A DNA stretch of 56,773 nucleotides. Source: Actinomycetes bacterium. GTDB lineage: Bacteria > Planctomycetota > Phycisphaerae > JAACET01. The position numbers and the translations under genes are program-made. Below, in pieces: positions 16,282-25,821 of this stretch; within the stretch, counting starts at the first letter, position 1; every line of letters begins with the position of its first letter. Below the pieces are notes generated by a model. The model was given only the letters and a program-made list of their open reading frames with translations. It did no database searches and had not been told where the DNA came from. The DNA lies in the NCBI GenBank assembly GCA_030614915.1, contig JAUXAG010000014.1:1-56773 (forward strand), in the 5' to 3' direction.

Positions 16282-18841
16282 ATCCCGAATTTTTCTCAGC
16301 AGCCGACGGGTTCTTTTCCTGCTTGTTGTTTTTCTCCTCAGCGGTCTCCGAGGCCACCCTGGCTACGGCCACCAATTTGTCTCCATCGTCCAGGCGGATT
16401 AGCCGTACGCCCTGGGTGCTTCGACCAATAGCTCTGATCGGCTCGATCGGTGTGCGTACCATCTTGCCGCTTGAGGAGATCATCATCAGCTCATCTTCAT
16501 CCCGCACGCACTTCAGGGCCACGACTTTCCCGTTCCGCTTGCTGGTCTGGATATTGATCAGCCCCAGTCCCCCTCTGCTCTGTGGCCGATACTCCCCAAA
16601 GTCGGTGCGTTTACCGTAGCCGTTCTCGCAGACCGTCAGCAGGCCCGCCCCGGGCTCAACGATGACCATATCGACCACCTTATCCCCTTGACGCAGTTTG
16701 ATACCGCGGACCCCGCTGGCCACCCGTCCCATCGCCCGCACGTCGTGCTCGGAAAAGCGGATACTCTTACCTTCGGCCGTGCCCAGCACTATTTCATCGT
16801 TACCGTTGGTCAAGGCCACCCCGATCACCGTATCATCTTTAGCAAGGTTTATGGCCCGGATCCCCACCTTGCGAGGATGCGAGTAAGCCCCCAGTGGGGT
16901 CTTTTTGATCTGTCCGCTTCGCGTGGCCATTACCAGCATCCGCTCGTCGAATTGGCGCACGGGCAGAATACTGGCGATATTCTCCCCCGGGGCCATCTGA
17001 ATCAAATTGGCTATGGAGCGGCCCTTGCTAGTACGCGAGAGCCGCGGCATATCATACACCTTCAGCCAATAGCACTGCCCCTTGTCCGTGAAAAACATCA
17101 GGTAGTCGTGCGTCGTCGCTATGTACAAAAACTCCAGCCAATCCCCCTCTTTGGTATCTGAGCCGATGATTCCCTTGCCCCCGCGCCCCTGCCGCCGATA
17201 GGTATTTAGCGGCATCCGCTTGATATACCCCTCGTGTGAGATGGTCACTACGCAATCTTCCTCAGCTATCAGGTCTTCGATGTCGAATTCGCCGATGTCG
17301 CCCACGATCTCCGTCCGCCGAGCCCGCCCGTACTTCTCTTTCATCTCGTAGAGGTCTTCCCGGATGATATCCAGGACCAGCGACTCCTGAGCCAGAATCG
17401 CCTGGTATCCCTTGATCTGCTCGACCAGACCTACGTATTCATTTGCCAACTTCTCGATCTCCAGCCCGGTCAGCCGTTGCAACTGCATCTGCAGGATGGC
17501 CTCGGCCTGCACAATGCTCAGGAACTGATCGAGAGAGCTCTTCTCTTTGACGAACTCTTTCGGCAGCAGCTTGGCCAGCGTTTTGATCTGGGCCAATCGC
17601 AGCGGTTTTTTCATCAAGGCCTGCTTGGCCGAAGCCACGTCCTTGCTGGCCTTGATCAAGGCTACGATCTCGTCGATCTCCGATACCGCCAGGATCAGAC
17701 CTTCCAGGATGTGAGCTCGGGCCTGGGCCCTTTCCAGCAGAAACCGCGTCCGCCGCCGAATCACCTCTTTGCGGTGCTCCACGAACAGACCCAGCACTTC
17801 TCTCAGGGGCAGGGTTACCGGTCGGCCCTTCACCAAGGCAATATTCATGATCGAAAACGTCGTCTGCAGGGCCGAGTGACGAAACACTTGGTTGATGACC
17901 ACGTTCTCGTTAGCCCCGCGCTTCAGCTCCATCACGATCCGCATACCTTCGCGACCGGACTCGTCATTCACATCGGAGATACCTTCTATCTGTCCCTTGC
18001 GAACGGCATCGGCAATCCGCTCGATGATCGTGGTCTTCATCACCTGGTAGGGAATCTCCGTTACCACCAGCAGCTTCTTTCCGCTGCGGGCTTCTTCCAC
18101 GTGGATCTTCCCCCGAACTACCACTTGACCTCGCCCGGTGGTATAACCATCGACAATCCCTTTGCGTCCGCAGATCGTGCCGCCGGTCGGAAAGTCCGGC
18201 CCGGGCAGCACCTCCAGAAGCTCCTTATAGGTCAGCTGCGGATTATCCACGTAGCGAATCAAGACCTCGCAGACCTCGCCGGCATTATGCGGCGGAATGC
18301 TCGTGGCCATCCCCACCGCAATCCCGCTGGCCCCGTTGACCAGCAAGTTCGGGAACTTGCTCGGCAAGACTACCGGCTCGGTCCGGGTCTCATCGTAGTT
18401 GGCCACGAAGTCCACGGTATCGCGTTTGAGATCTTCCAACAGATCCATGGCTGCCGGACCCAGCCGGGCCTCCGTGTAGCGCATCGCCGCCGCCGGGTCA
18501 CCGTCGATATTCCCGAAGTTCCCCTGCGGATGCACTAGCGGGCAGCTCATCGCCCAAGGCTGAGCCATCCGCACCAGCGTCCCATAGGTAGCCGTATCCC
18601 CATGCGGATGATAGTTACCGGAAGTATCACCGACGATCTTGGCGCATTTGCGGTGTTTGCTCCGCGGGCCCAGGTTCAGGTCGTTCATAGCCACCAGTAT
18701 CCGCCGTTGTGAAGGCTTGAGCCCGTCTTCCACCCGCGGCAAAGCCCGCGAGACGATCACGCTCATCGCGTACGTCAGGTAGGCCTCCTTCATCGACTCT
18801 TCGATTAGTAGGTCCTCGATGTGTTCGTTTTGTTCAATCAT
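16280..18841 (-). CDS. gyrA: DNA gyrase subunit A
   Basis: An 853-residue GyrA with the breakage-reunion domain (catalytic Y122 in [10 protein letters not shown]) and a C-terminal beta-pinwheel carrying a GyrA-box variant (QGRGGKG). It introduces negative supercoils with GyrB using ATP. The quinolone-resistance region reads [11 protein letters not shown]. Numbering matches E. coli, with T83 in place of Ser83 and G87 in place of Asp87. The C-terminus ends in a charged Glu/Lys/Asn tail. gyrB is not in this window. It is the first gene of the minus-strand series ending at comEA. No convincing promoter could be fixed in the region just upstream. Confidence 0.97.
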   Translation of the reverse strand: MIEQNEHIEDLLIEESMKEAYLTYAMSVIVSRALPRVEDGLKPSQRRILVAMNDLNLGPRSKHRKCAKIVGDTSGNYHPHGDTATYGTLVRMAQPWAMSCPLVHPQGNFGNIDGDPAAAMRYTEARLGPAAMDLLEDLKRDTVDFVANYDETRTEPVVLPSKFPNLLVNGASGIAVGMATSIPPHNAGEVCEVLIRYVDNPQLTYKELLEVLPGPDFPTGGTICGRKGIVDGYTTGRGQVVVRGKIHVEEARSGKKLLVVTEIPYQVMKTTIIERIADAVRKGQIEGISDVNDESGREGMRIVMELKRGANENVVINQVFRHSALQTTFSIMNIALVKGRPVTLPLREVLGLFVEHRKEVIRRRTRFLLERAQARAHILEGLILAVSEIDEIVALIKASKDVASAKQALMKKPLRLAQIKTLAKLLPKEFVKEKSSLDQFLSIVQAEAILQMQLQRLTGLEIEKLANEYVGLVEQIKGYQAILAQESLVLDIIREDLYEMKEKYGRARRTEIVGDIGEFDIEDLIAEEDCVVTISHEGYIKRMPLNTYRRQGRGGKGIIGSDTKEGDWLEFLYIATTHDYLMFFTDKGQCYWLKVYDMPRLSRTSKGRSIANLIQMAPGENIASILPVRQFDERMLVMATRSGQIKKTPLGAYSHPRKVGIRAINLAKDDTVIGVALTNGNDEIVLGTAEGKSIRFSEHDVRAMGRVASGVRGIKLRQGDKVVDMVIVEPGAGLLTVCENGYGKRTDFGEYRPQSRGGLGLINIQTSKRNGKVVALKCVRDEDELMMISSSGKMVRTPIEPIRAIGRSTQGVRLIRLDDGDKLVAVARVASETAEEKNNKQEKNPSAAEKNSG

Positions 18842-19067
18842 CTATTTTACTGCCCGTCCTATATTGTTTTCTCGGACTCCTGTCCCCACAGTCATTTCCA
18901 AAAAATCTTATCCTCTCTACTCAGCCTCCAAAATAGCCCTCCGATAATACGGCCATCATACCGCCCAGACGCCCGTTCAGCAAGTATTTCATCTGCGAAA
19001 AACAGTGCAGCTTTTTTGTTTAACTCCCCCAGACTCAGGTGCTGGAAGCAGTTCTTTTATGCCCATT

Positions 19068-19096
19068 TTGCCCAAGGCGAATTTGTTTCGTATAAT
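19068..19096 (+). promoter_or_regulatory. Strong vegetative promoter for the 19.1-kb RNA
   Basis: TTGCCC, 17 bp, then a perfect TATAAT (19091-19096). No coding region starts downstream before a strong terminator, so the product is most likely an RNA. Confidence 0.7.
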
Positions 19097-19102
19097 ATAG
19101 TA

Positions 19103-19315
19103 GACAGCCTTAGGCGTGGCCTTCGCGCCTGAGGTGTTGTGGACGAAACTCAGCGGAGAATGCTCGCCAACGCGTCTGACGGCAGCAGGAGATGGGCAGC
19201 TTCGCAGATAACGGAAAGGTTCGCTCAGGCTGGATGGGAGAGTTTGAGCAACTTATAAGCCCTGGACAGGGGCCTCGGTCTGGCTGCCTCCTACAGACCG
19301 GGGCCCCGCTTTTTA
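19103..19315 (+). ncRNA. Candidate structured non-coding RNA, ~210 nt
   Basis: The transcript predicted from the promoter runs to a strong intrinsic terminator at 19270-19315. It contains a 5' hairpin, CCTTAGGCG/CGCCTGAGG (9 bp, one G-U). A long-range closing stem is formed by GTTGT and AAACTC against GAGTTT and GCAAC (near 19135-19152 and 19238-19250), followed by the terminator. The only short frame inside has no run of Trp codons, so a classic trp leader peptide is not seen despite trpE downstream. Length and the closing stem would suit a 6S-like RNA, but I cannot find conserved 6S, SRP, RNase P or tmRNA sequence. It fills most of the 760-bp gap between gyrA and trpE. Confidence 0.55.
19270..19315 (+). 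terminator. Strong rho-independent terminator
   Basis: GGGGCCTCGGTCTG pairs with CAGACCGGGGCCCC (14 bp, one G-T) around an 11-nt loop and is followed by GCTTTTT. Confidence 0.9.
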
Positions 19316-19354
19316 AGAGGCTTGGACCTGAGGCTTGAGGGACAGAAGAAGATC

Positions 19355-19487
19355 ATTGGTTATTAGTCATTTGTTATTGGTTATTGCTTGGAAAACACCA
19401 AGAACGACAGGCGATGAACAAAGCCCGCGGCATTTTGTGTATCGGGAAAAATGACAAATAGCTAATAGCTGATGACTAATAACCAAT
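19355..19487. repeat. Inverted repeat of a TTATTAGTCAT-type dispersed word
   Basis: ATTGGTTATTAGTCAT (19355-19370) has a perfect 16-bp inverted copy at 19472-19487. Partial direct copies (TTGTTATTGGTTATT; TAGCTAATAGCTGATG) lie between and beside the arms. The 133-bp structure sits between the RNA terminator and the trpE promoter. It looks like a dispersed intergenic repeat pair and could form a large stem; there is no coding capacity. Confidence 0.7.
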
Positions 19488-19541
19488 AGCTCTGCCTTTC
19501 TTGATTTGTGGCTAATTGACTCTGCCTGTCCGCCCTTCCTA

Positions 19542-19570
19542 TTGCTACTGCCGCCATTTGCCGATAATAT
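19542..19570 (+). promoter_or_regulatory. Promoter for trpE
   Basis: TTGCTA, 17 bp, TAATAT, placed about 32 bp upstream of the GTG start. An overlapping TATACT gives an alternative -10. Confidence 0.5.
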
Positions 19571-19601
19571 ACTTTCAGCGTGAATTTCCGGAGACGCTCC
19601 C

Positions 19602-21098
19602 GTGGCTCGCTACTATCCTGACTATGACGAATTTGCCAAACTGGCTCAGCCCGGCCGAACCATCCCCGTCTATCGCCAATTGCTCTCCGACGTCCTTACG
19701 CCAGTTACGGCCTATCTAAGGCTCAGTCACGCCGACCATGCCTTCCTGCTCGAATCCGTCGTCGGGGGCGAGCGGATTGCCCGTTATTCTTTTCTCGGGG
19801 CTGAGCCGGTCGCTGTCTTTAGAGCAAAAGGCAATCGCGTCGAGATCAGCCATGAAGGCCAAACTCAAACCACCGACAGCCCCGACCCCCTGAAAAACCT
19901 CGAAGAGCTCCTCGCCGGCTACCATGGGCTGCACTTACCCGAGCTGCCACCCTTCACCGGCGGAGCCGTCGGCTACGCCTCTTACGACATGGTCCGCTAC
20001 TACGAGGGCGAATCTCTGCCCAATCCCCCGCACGACGATCGCCAACTGCCGGACTTGCTCTTCGGCCTCTACGACTCCATGGTGATCTTCGACCACGTCT
20101 TCAAATCCATAAAGGTCCTCGCTAACGCCCACGTCGGTTCCCGGGGCCCGCGGGCCGCTTACGACCGCGCCTGTCAGTCCATCGATTCAATCGTAGCTCA
20201 GCTCAAAGCCCCCGCCGACATCGCCCTGCGGGAGATCGCCGCCGAGCCCAGCTCCGCCGTCAGCTACAAGTCAAACATCACCAAAGAAAAATACTTGTCT
20301 GTGGTCGAAGCCTGTAAGGAGTACATCCGGGCCGGCGACATCTTCCAGGTGGTCCCCTCCCAGCGACTGACCGTGGAATTGAGTTGTGACCCCTTTGACG
20401 TTTACCGTGCTCTGCGGGTGGTGAATCCTTCGCCGTTCATGTTCCTGCTCAAAAGTCCCGAGTGCGTGCTCATCGGTTCTTCGCCGGAGATCATGTGCCG
20501 CGTCGAGGACGGTATTGTTACCAATCGCCCCCTGGCCGGCACTCGCCGCCGCGGCAAGAACGAGCAAGAGGACAAAGCCCTCGAAGCCGAGCTACTGGCC
20601 GATCCCAAGGAGCGGGCCGAGCACGTCATGTTGGTCGACCTCGGTCGCAACGACGTCGGCCGAGTAGCTCAGCCCGGCTCCGTCGAACTCTCCGACCTGA
20701 TGACCATCGAGCGCTACTCCCACGTCATGCACATCTGTTCCAACGTTACCGGCAAATTAGCTCCGGGCAGGACCGCCTTCGATGCCCTCCGGGCCACCTT
20801 ACCCGTCGGTACGGTTACCGGCGCCCCTAAGGTTCGAGCCATGCAGATTATCGATGAGTTTGAACCCACTCGCCGAGGCCCCTATGCCGGGGCCGTCGGT
20901 TATATCGACTATGCCGGCAACATGGACACCTGCATCGCTTTGCGCACCATTGTCGCTCAAAATTCCAAGGCTCACGTCCAGGCCGGCGGCGGTGTCGTCG
21001 CCGATTCCGTTCCCGAGCTCGAATACGAGGAAACCCTCAACAAGGCCCGCGCCCTCCTCCGGGCCATCGACTTGGCCCAGAACGGATTCATCTCCTGA
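19602..21098 (+). CDS. trpE: Anthranilate synthase component I
   Basis: A 498-residue TrpE, which makes anthranilate from chorismate with ammonia supplied by TrpG. The N-terminal tryptophan-binding motif LLES is at 49-52, so feedback inhibition is likely. The chorismate-binding domain has NPSPFMFLL, IGSSPEI, the RPLAGTRRRG motif, HVMLVDLGRND, PVGTVTGAPK and QAGGGVVADS, all intact. The GTG start has a CCGGAG site upstream. It is a single gene, with no trpG or other trp genes following; the next gene is on the opposite strand. Confidence 0.96.
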   Translation: MARYYPDYDEFAKLAQPGRTIPVYRQLLSDVLTPVTAYLRLSHADHAFLLESVVGGERIARYSFLGAEPVAVFRAKGNRVEISHEGQTQTTDSPDPLKNLEELLAGYHGLHLPELPPFTGGAVGYASYDMVRYYEGESLPNPPHDDRQLPDLLFGLYDSMVIFDHVFKSIKVLANAHVGSRGPRAAYDRACQSIDSIVAQLKAPADIALREIAAEPSSAVSYKSNITKEKYLSVVEACKEYIRAGDIFQVVPSQRLTVELSCDPFDVYRALRVVNPSPFMFLLKSPECVLIGSSPEIMCRVEDGIVTNRPLAGTRRRGKNEQEDKALEAELLADPKERAEHVMLVDLGRNDVGRVAQPGSVELSDLMTIERYSHVMHICSNVTGKLAPGRTAFDALRATLPVGTVTGAPKVRAMQIIDEFEPTRRGPYAGAVGYIDYAGNMDTCIALRTIVAQNSKAHVQAGGGVVADSVPELEYEETLNKARALLRAIDLAQNGFIS

Positions 21099-21121
21099 AT
21101 AGCCACGCGTAGCATTGCGGA

Positions 21122-23332
21122 TTAGTCTTTCTTCGCTTGCGGACCTTTGACGCCCCCTGAGCCGGGCAGCTCGCGATACGCCTGCTTGGCCTTGTACAAC
21201 TCCATCCGAGCCTGTATATCTTCAGCCAACCTTTTCATCCCGGCCTTGCGGGCCAGCTTCCCGGCCCTTTGAGCGATCTTGACAGCCTGCTTGAATTGGC
21301 CGACCTCTGCGTAGGCGGCCGCCAAAGTATCCAAGACTTCCGGAACTTTGTAGCCGGTCAGTTGGCAGGCTCGTTCGCCAAGCCGAACAGCCTGGGCCCC
21401 GTCGCGAATCTCGGCATCCTCGTGACTAGCCAATATCCAGGCTAAGCTGCTCAAGACCTTCGGCCAATCGCCTCGCAGTTCCAATCTCCGCCAATCGTGC
21501 CGGACGTCCTCTTCGCCCCAGCCCAGCCGGATCAGTGCCTGAGTGATATTCTTTTGCTTTAGAGCCCTGCTGGGGCCCAGTTCGATGACCTCCTCGAAAT
21601 CTAGGATGGCTTGCTCATAGCGGCCCTCCAGTAGATAGGCGATCGCCCGATTGTTGTAGGCTAGGGCATGTCTGGGATTCAGCCCGATGGCCCTATCAAA
21701 ATTCCGGATGGCCCGCTCTTGCTCGCCCATCCTGCTATATGCGAGTCCCCGGTTGGCGTGGGCCTCGACAAAGTTGGGATTCAGATTGATAGTCTTGTCG
21801 AAATCTCGGATGGCCCGCTCGTGCTCGCCCATACTGTCATATGCGAATCCTCGGTTGTTGTAAGCTAGGGGGTAGCTCGGATTCAACTTGATGGCCCGGT
21901 CGAAATCACGGATGGCCAGCTCACGCCGGCCCTTCTTGAAGTGGGCAACTCCTCGGCTCGCATAAGCACGGTAATTGTCTGGCCGTTTGCCGACGGTATC
22001 GTCCCAGATTGAAAATTCCGTTTGGTAGTCGCAATTTCGCTTGATCGTCAACGAGCCGAGTGTAACGACAACAATCCCGACCAGGGCCCAGCCCAGTACG
22101 GTTCCCAAAGCCCTGCGCCGGCTATTGGAGCTTACCAATCGGCCCAGAATGTATTTTCCAACGCTGTAAATGCAGACTACCACGGCCACGACCACGGCTG
22201 CCAGGGGAAGATACATCCTCTTTTCAGCGGTTGTTTGCCTCAGCAGGGGCACAAAACTCGAACTTGGGGCCAGAATGCAAAAGAAGCACAAGCCCAGGAA
22301 GCCAATCCTCGGCCGATAGCGCAGTGCCCAGGCTGTTGCCCACAGCAGGGAGATTATAAATATCGCATAGGGTAATATCCGCCACAAGGAGCTGGATTCG
22401 AAATAACCGTAGTCCAGGATCAGCGGACTCGGCCAAAAGCACAGACCCAGATATGTGCTGATTGATTCAAACTGTGTCAAGGCGTAGGCCAGAGACATCG
22501 TCCCCTGTCCGAAGACAGCTGTGCCCTCACCGCCGTGTGGGATCAAGGCCGCCAAAAGTCCCCAGGTCGCGGCCAGACCAATATACAAGAGCCACCGCCG
22601 ACGAAAGATATCTTTGAACGACCGAGACAGAAATATCCGCTCGTAAACAAGTATGATCAAAGGCGCCGAGATCATCACCTCTTTGCTGCCCATGCCCAGC
22701 CCGCAACTGACAGTTGCAGCGGCGTACCACCAAACTTTTCGCCCCGATCCGGCGCTGCGGATGGCGCAGTAGAGGCAGAGCAAGTAGAACAGTCCAGCCA
22801 ACAGTTCGGTCCGCTGGATGACGTAGGTGACCGCCTCACTTGCAAGTGGATGAACCACCCAGATAAGGGCAATAGCCAGCGACAGCTCCGTCGATGAGTT
22901 ACCAAGTCGCTGCCTAATGTCCGCAAGTGCGAGTGTTCGGCGAACGATCCCGAAAAGCACCAATCCTGTCAGAATGTGCACGCTCAGGTTGAATATGTGA
23001 TAACCGCCGGGCTCTAGACCGCCCAGCCAATAGTTGATTGCCAGGGAGAGGTTGACCACCGGTCTTCTCTGGACTGCCTGCCCATCGTTCGGCGGAGACA
23101 GGGCATCCCAAATGCCCCAGACACGCTGTATTGTAGGATTTTCCGGGATCGATTGTATGTCGTCGAAGATGAATGGCCCCTGGAGTCCGTTGTGATAGGC
23201 TCCCAAGCCAGCCGCGATGATCACAACGCCCGCCGCCAGTATCCGCAGACGCCGGAACCGCCCCTTGGATTGCTCCGCCCTTGGGGCAGACTTGTCCTGC
23301 TGGGCTGGGAGTTTGCTGATTTTAGCAGACAT
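21122..23332 (-). CDS. Polytopic membrane protein with C-terminal TPR repeats
   Basis: A 736-residue protein, taking the ATG preceded by TTGGAG; an ATG 16 codons upstream is the alternative. The N-terminal half has about ten TM helices and starts in the style of GT-C/TMTC-like proteins (FDDIQSIPENPTIQ, then RPVVNLSLAINYWLGG.EPGGYHIFNLSVHIL). The C-terminal half carries TPRs, including at least three nearly identical 34-residue copies (NPSYPLAYNNRGFAYDSMGE, NPNFVEAHANRGLAYSRMGE, NPRHALAYNNRAIAYLLEGR) that are also repeated at DNA level near 21640-21960. Related proteins are thought to be glycosyltransferases of the outer membrane or surface. The sugar donor is unknown, and no catalytic residue beyond the FDD motif can be pinned down. 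Confidence 0.85.
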   Translation of the reverse strand: MSAKISKLPAQQDKSAPRAEQSKGRFRRLRILAAGVVIIAAGLGAYHNGLQGPFIFDDIQSIPENPTIQRVWGIWDALSPPNDGQAVQRRPVVNLSLAINYWLGGLEPGGYHIFNLSVHILTGLVLFGIVRRTLALADIRQRLGNSSTELSLAIALIWVVHPLASEAVTYVIQRTELLAGLFYLLCLYCAIRSAGSGRKVWWYAAATVSCGLGMGSKEVMISAPLIILVYERIFLSRSFKDIFRRRWLLYIGLAATWGLLAALIPHGGEGTAVFGQGTMSLAYALTQFESISTYLGLCFWPSPLILDYGYFESSSLWRILPYAIFIISLLWATAWALRYRPRIGFLGLCFFCILAPSSSFVPLLRQTTAEKRMYLPLAAVVVAVVVCIYSVGKYILGRLVSSNSRRRALGTVLGWALVGIVVVTLGSLTIKRNCDYQTEFSIWDDTVGKRPDNYRAYASRGVAHFKKGRRELAIRDFDRAIKLNPSYPLAYNNRGFAYDSMGEHERAIRDFDKTINLNPNFVEAHANRGLAYSRMGEQERAIRNFDRAIGLNPRHALAYNNRAIAYLLEGRYEQAILDFEEVIELGPSRALKQKNITQALIRLGWGEEDVRHDWRRLELRGDWPKVLSSLAWILASHEDAEIRDGAQAVRLGERACQLTGYKVPEVLDTLAAAYAEVGQFKQAVKIAQRAGKLARKAGMKRLAEDIQARMELYKAKQAYRELPGSGGVKGPQAKKD

Positions 23333-23485
23333 GTGCAGACTCCAAACAGCGATGCTGCTGTCGTTGCTCGAGGTTACCATATCTCAGTCCGCTGACATGT
23401 ACAACTCGGTTTTTGGCCAACGCACTCTCAGCCGGCAAATCCGCTCTGTGGCCAAATTGCTGGGGCTCGCCGGGCTTTTTATCTC

Positions 23486-23514
23486 TTGCCCCGCTAGCTG
23501 GCCCTGAATATACT
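23486..23514 (+). promoter_or_regulatory. Promoter for EF-G2
   Basis: TTGCCC, 17 bp, TATACT, 85 bp upstream of the ATG. The TTGCCC hexamer is the same as at the 19.1-kb RNA promoter. Confidence 0.6.
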
Positions 23515-23598
23515 ATATTTTTGGCAATCGCTTCGGATTCCAGTTTGACACCGTTTTGCTATTGCCACTGACGCAGATGCGCGGTTTTGGAGGAAACG

Positions 23599-25635
23599 AT
23601 GGCCCAGTACACCACCGCCGATATTCGCAACTTCGTCCTCATCGGACACAGCTCAGCGGGAAAGACTTCCCTGGCCGAAGCCTTGCTGCACACTGCCGGA
23701 GTAACCAACCGTCTCGGCAGCGTCGATGATGGTACAAGCATTTTCGATGCCGACGAGGAGGAGAAGCAACGCAAGTACTCCATTGATCCGGGCTTTGGGC
23801 ACTTCTCCTGGAAAAACAAGACCATAAACCTGATCGATACGCCCGGCTTTCCGGACTTCTCCGGCGGAGCCTTGCCCAGCCTGGCTGCCGTCGAGACTGC
23901 TGTCCTCGTTGTCGGGGCCTCTGCCGGCATTGAGGTGAACACCCGCAAGATGTTTACCGCTGCCGGCGAGAGGAACCTGGCTCGGATCATCGTCATCAAC
24001 AAGATAGACGCCGACAATCTGGATCTGCCCGCTCTGCTTTCGGCCATTAGCCAGCAGTTTGGCAAACAGTGTCGCGTTCTGAACCTGCCCTCTGCCGACG
24101 GAAAGTCCCTGGTAAACTGCCTGGAAAGCGCAGAGGGCCAAGCGGCCTTTGCAGAGCCGGCTCAGGCCCACACCGACCTTCTCGAGAGCATTGTTGAAGC
24201 CGACGATGAGCTGACCGAGGCCTATTTGAGCGGGGAAGAAATCGCCAAAGAGCAATTGGCTGCTGCTTTCACTAAGGCCTTGGCAGCCGGCACCGTGATT
24301 CCCATATTGTTCAGCTCTGCCCGCCAGGAGTTGGGCATTAAGGAGTTGATGGACGTCCTGGCTGATTACGCGCCCAATCCCCTACAGGGCCCCGCTGCCC
24401 AGTTGCGGGCAGAGGACGACACCATCGAGCAGATTTCTCCCAAAGCCGACGGGCAGCTTCTGGCCCAGGTGGCCCGGGTCAGCGCCGACCCCAAGAGCAA
24501 CATCCGCAATGCCATCGTCCGTGTTTTCAGCGGCACCCTGCGTTCGGGGATGAATATTTTTGTCGACGATAACCGCCGCGGCCAGCGATGTGGACACCTG
24601 CTCAAGCTCCAGGGTAACACCTCTGACGAACTCGAACAGCTCATTCCCGGCGACATCGCAGCGGTGCCCAAGCTGGAAGAAGTCCGCACCGGCTCCACGG
24701 TCAAGGGCCAGCCTGGGCCGCAAATCATTCGGCCGGTCAAGACCGCTGAGCCCCTCTATTCTCTGGCCATAGAGCCCAAGAGCCGCGGGGATGAGCAGAA
24801 AATCTCCGAGGCCATGAGCCGCTTAGCCGATGAAGACCCTACCTTCCGCGTCACCCGCGACGCTCAAACCGCCGAAATGGTCATTTCCGGTCTGGGAGAT
24901 CTGCATCTGAGGGTAATGCTGGCCCGCATGAAGCAGCGATTCAAACTCGAAGTGCTCACCAAGCCACCGAAAATCCCTTATCGCGAAACCATTGGGGGCA
25001 CCGCTACACGTGTCGAGTACACTCACAAGAAGCAGTCCGGCGGCGCAGGCCAATTTGCCCGAGTCTTTATCGACATAGAGCCCAACGAGCGAGGCGGAGG
25101 CTATGAGTTCATCGACAAAATATTCGCTGGTTCCATCGACCAGTCCTTCAGACCAAGTGTGGACAAGGGCATCAGGGCTCAAATGCCCAAAGGTGTCCTG
25201 GCAGGCTATCCCGTCGTCGACCTAAAGGTCTTCCTCGTCGATGGCAAAACCCACCCCGTGGATTCCAAGGACATTGCTTTTCAGGTAGCCGGGCGCGAGG
25301 CCTTCAAAAAAGCCTTTATGCAGGCCAAACCCGTCTTGCTCGAGCCCATCGTCAACATTGAGGTCACCGTGCCCATGGAATTTGTCGGCGAAATAGCTCG
25401 CGACATCTCCGGCAAACGGGGCCGCATTGAGGGCCAGGATATGCTCCCAGGAAACTTCGCCGTTATTCGCGGACAAGTACCCCTGGCCGAGGTCTCCCAG
25501 TACAATTCTCAGCTCAAAAGCGTTACCGGCGGTCAGGGAAGCTACACCATCGAGCTCAGTCATTACGAAGTGGTTCCCCCAAACGTCCAGCAGCAGATTG
25601 TTGCTCAATACAAACCCAAGGAGGATTCTGATTAG
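23599..25635 (+). CDS. fusA2: Elongation factor G-like GTPase (EF-G2 type)
   Basis: A 678-residue translational GTPase with the EF-G domain order: G domain with P-loop GHSSAGKT (16-23), DTPG, and NKID; domain II from about 270; then domains III, IV and V. It lacks the standard TAGKTTTTERILFYTG-like EF-G1 beginning and falls in the divergent EF-G2 group common in planctomycetes and actinobacteria, where ribosome-dependent activity varies. The ATG has a perfect GGAGG site 5 nt upstream; a TTG four codons earlier is in frame but less likely. A TTGCCC/TATACT promoter lies upstream. The main fusA is presumably elsewhere. Confidence 0.93.
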   Translation: MAQYTTADIRNFVLIGHSSAGKTSLAEALLHTAGVTNRLGSVDDGTSIFDADEEEKQRKYSIDPGFGHFSWKNKTINLIDTPGFPDFSGGALPSLAAVETAVLVVGASAGIEVNTRKMFTAAGERNLARIIVINKIDADNLDLPALLSAISQQFGKQCRVLNLPSADGKSLVNCLESAEGQAAFAEPAQAHTDLLESIVEADDELTEAYLSGEEIAKEQLAAAFTKALAAGTVIPILFSSARQELGIKELMDVLADYAPNPLQGPAAQLRAEDDTIEQISPKADGQLLAQVARVSADPKSNIRNAIVRVFSGTLRSGMNIFVDDNRRGQRCGHLLKLQGNTSDELEQLIPGDIAAVPKLEEVRTGSTVKGQPGPQIIRPVKTAEPLYSLAIEPKSRGDEQKISEAMSRLADEDPTFRVTRDAQTAEMVISGLGDLHLRVMLARMKQRFKLEVLTKPPKIPYRETIGGTATRVEYTHKKQSGGAGQFARVFIDIEPNERGGGYEFIDKIFAGSIDQSFRPSVDKGIRAQMPKGVLAGYPVVDLKVFLVDGKTHPVDSKDIAFQVAGREAFKKAFMQAKPVLLEPIVNIEVTVPMEFVGEIARDISGKRGRIEGQDMLPGNFAVIRGQVPLAEVSQYNSQLKSVTGGQGSYTIELSHYEVVPPNVQQQIVAQYKPKEDSD

Positions 25636-25821
25636 CAAAACCCTCTCGTCCCGGCAGTGAAACGCCGGCAACACTCGCTCCATTTGCCGCCATTTATTGC
25701 CCTGCCCCAAGCCGTCGGCAGGCCGGTTGGATATTCATTTGGCATTTCGCTGTGTTGCTTTGACGTTTGCCCTGAGTCTATTATTCGATACTGTTATTAC
25801 CCTTCGGGAAGGGCCCAAATC

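Noticed and set aside
17477-18538. 353-codon open frame antisense to gyrA
   Set aside because: It is a shadow of the high-GC gyrA codon pattern; composition is rich in His, Leu, Gln and Arg, with no ribosome site.
19103-19315. trp attenuator, T-box, RNase P RNA, SRP RNA or tmRNA
   Set aside because: No Trp-codon run, no T-box AGGGTGG core, no GAGGAAAGUCC, no GGAAGCAGC tetraloop region and no tmRNA ends were found.
25657-25821. 55-codon N-terminal extension of the YacL-like protein
   Set aside because: No family similarity, and the first TM helix starts exactly at the ATG at 25822.
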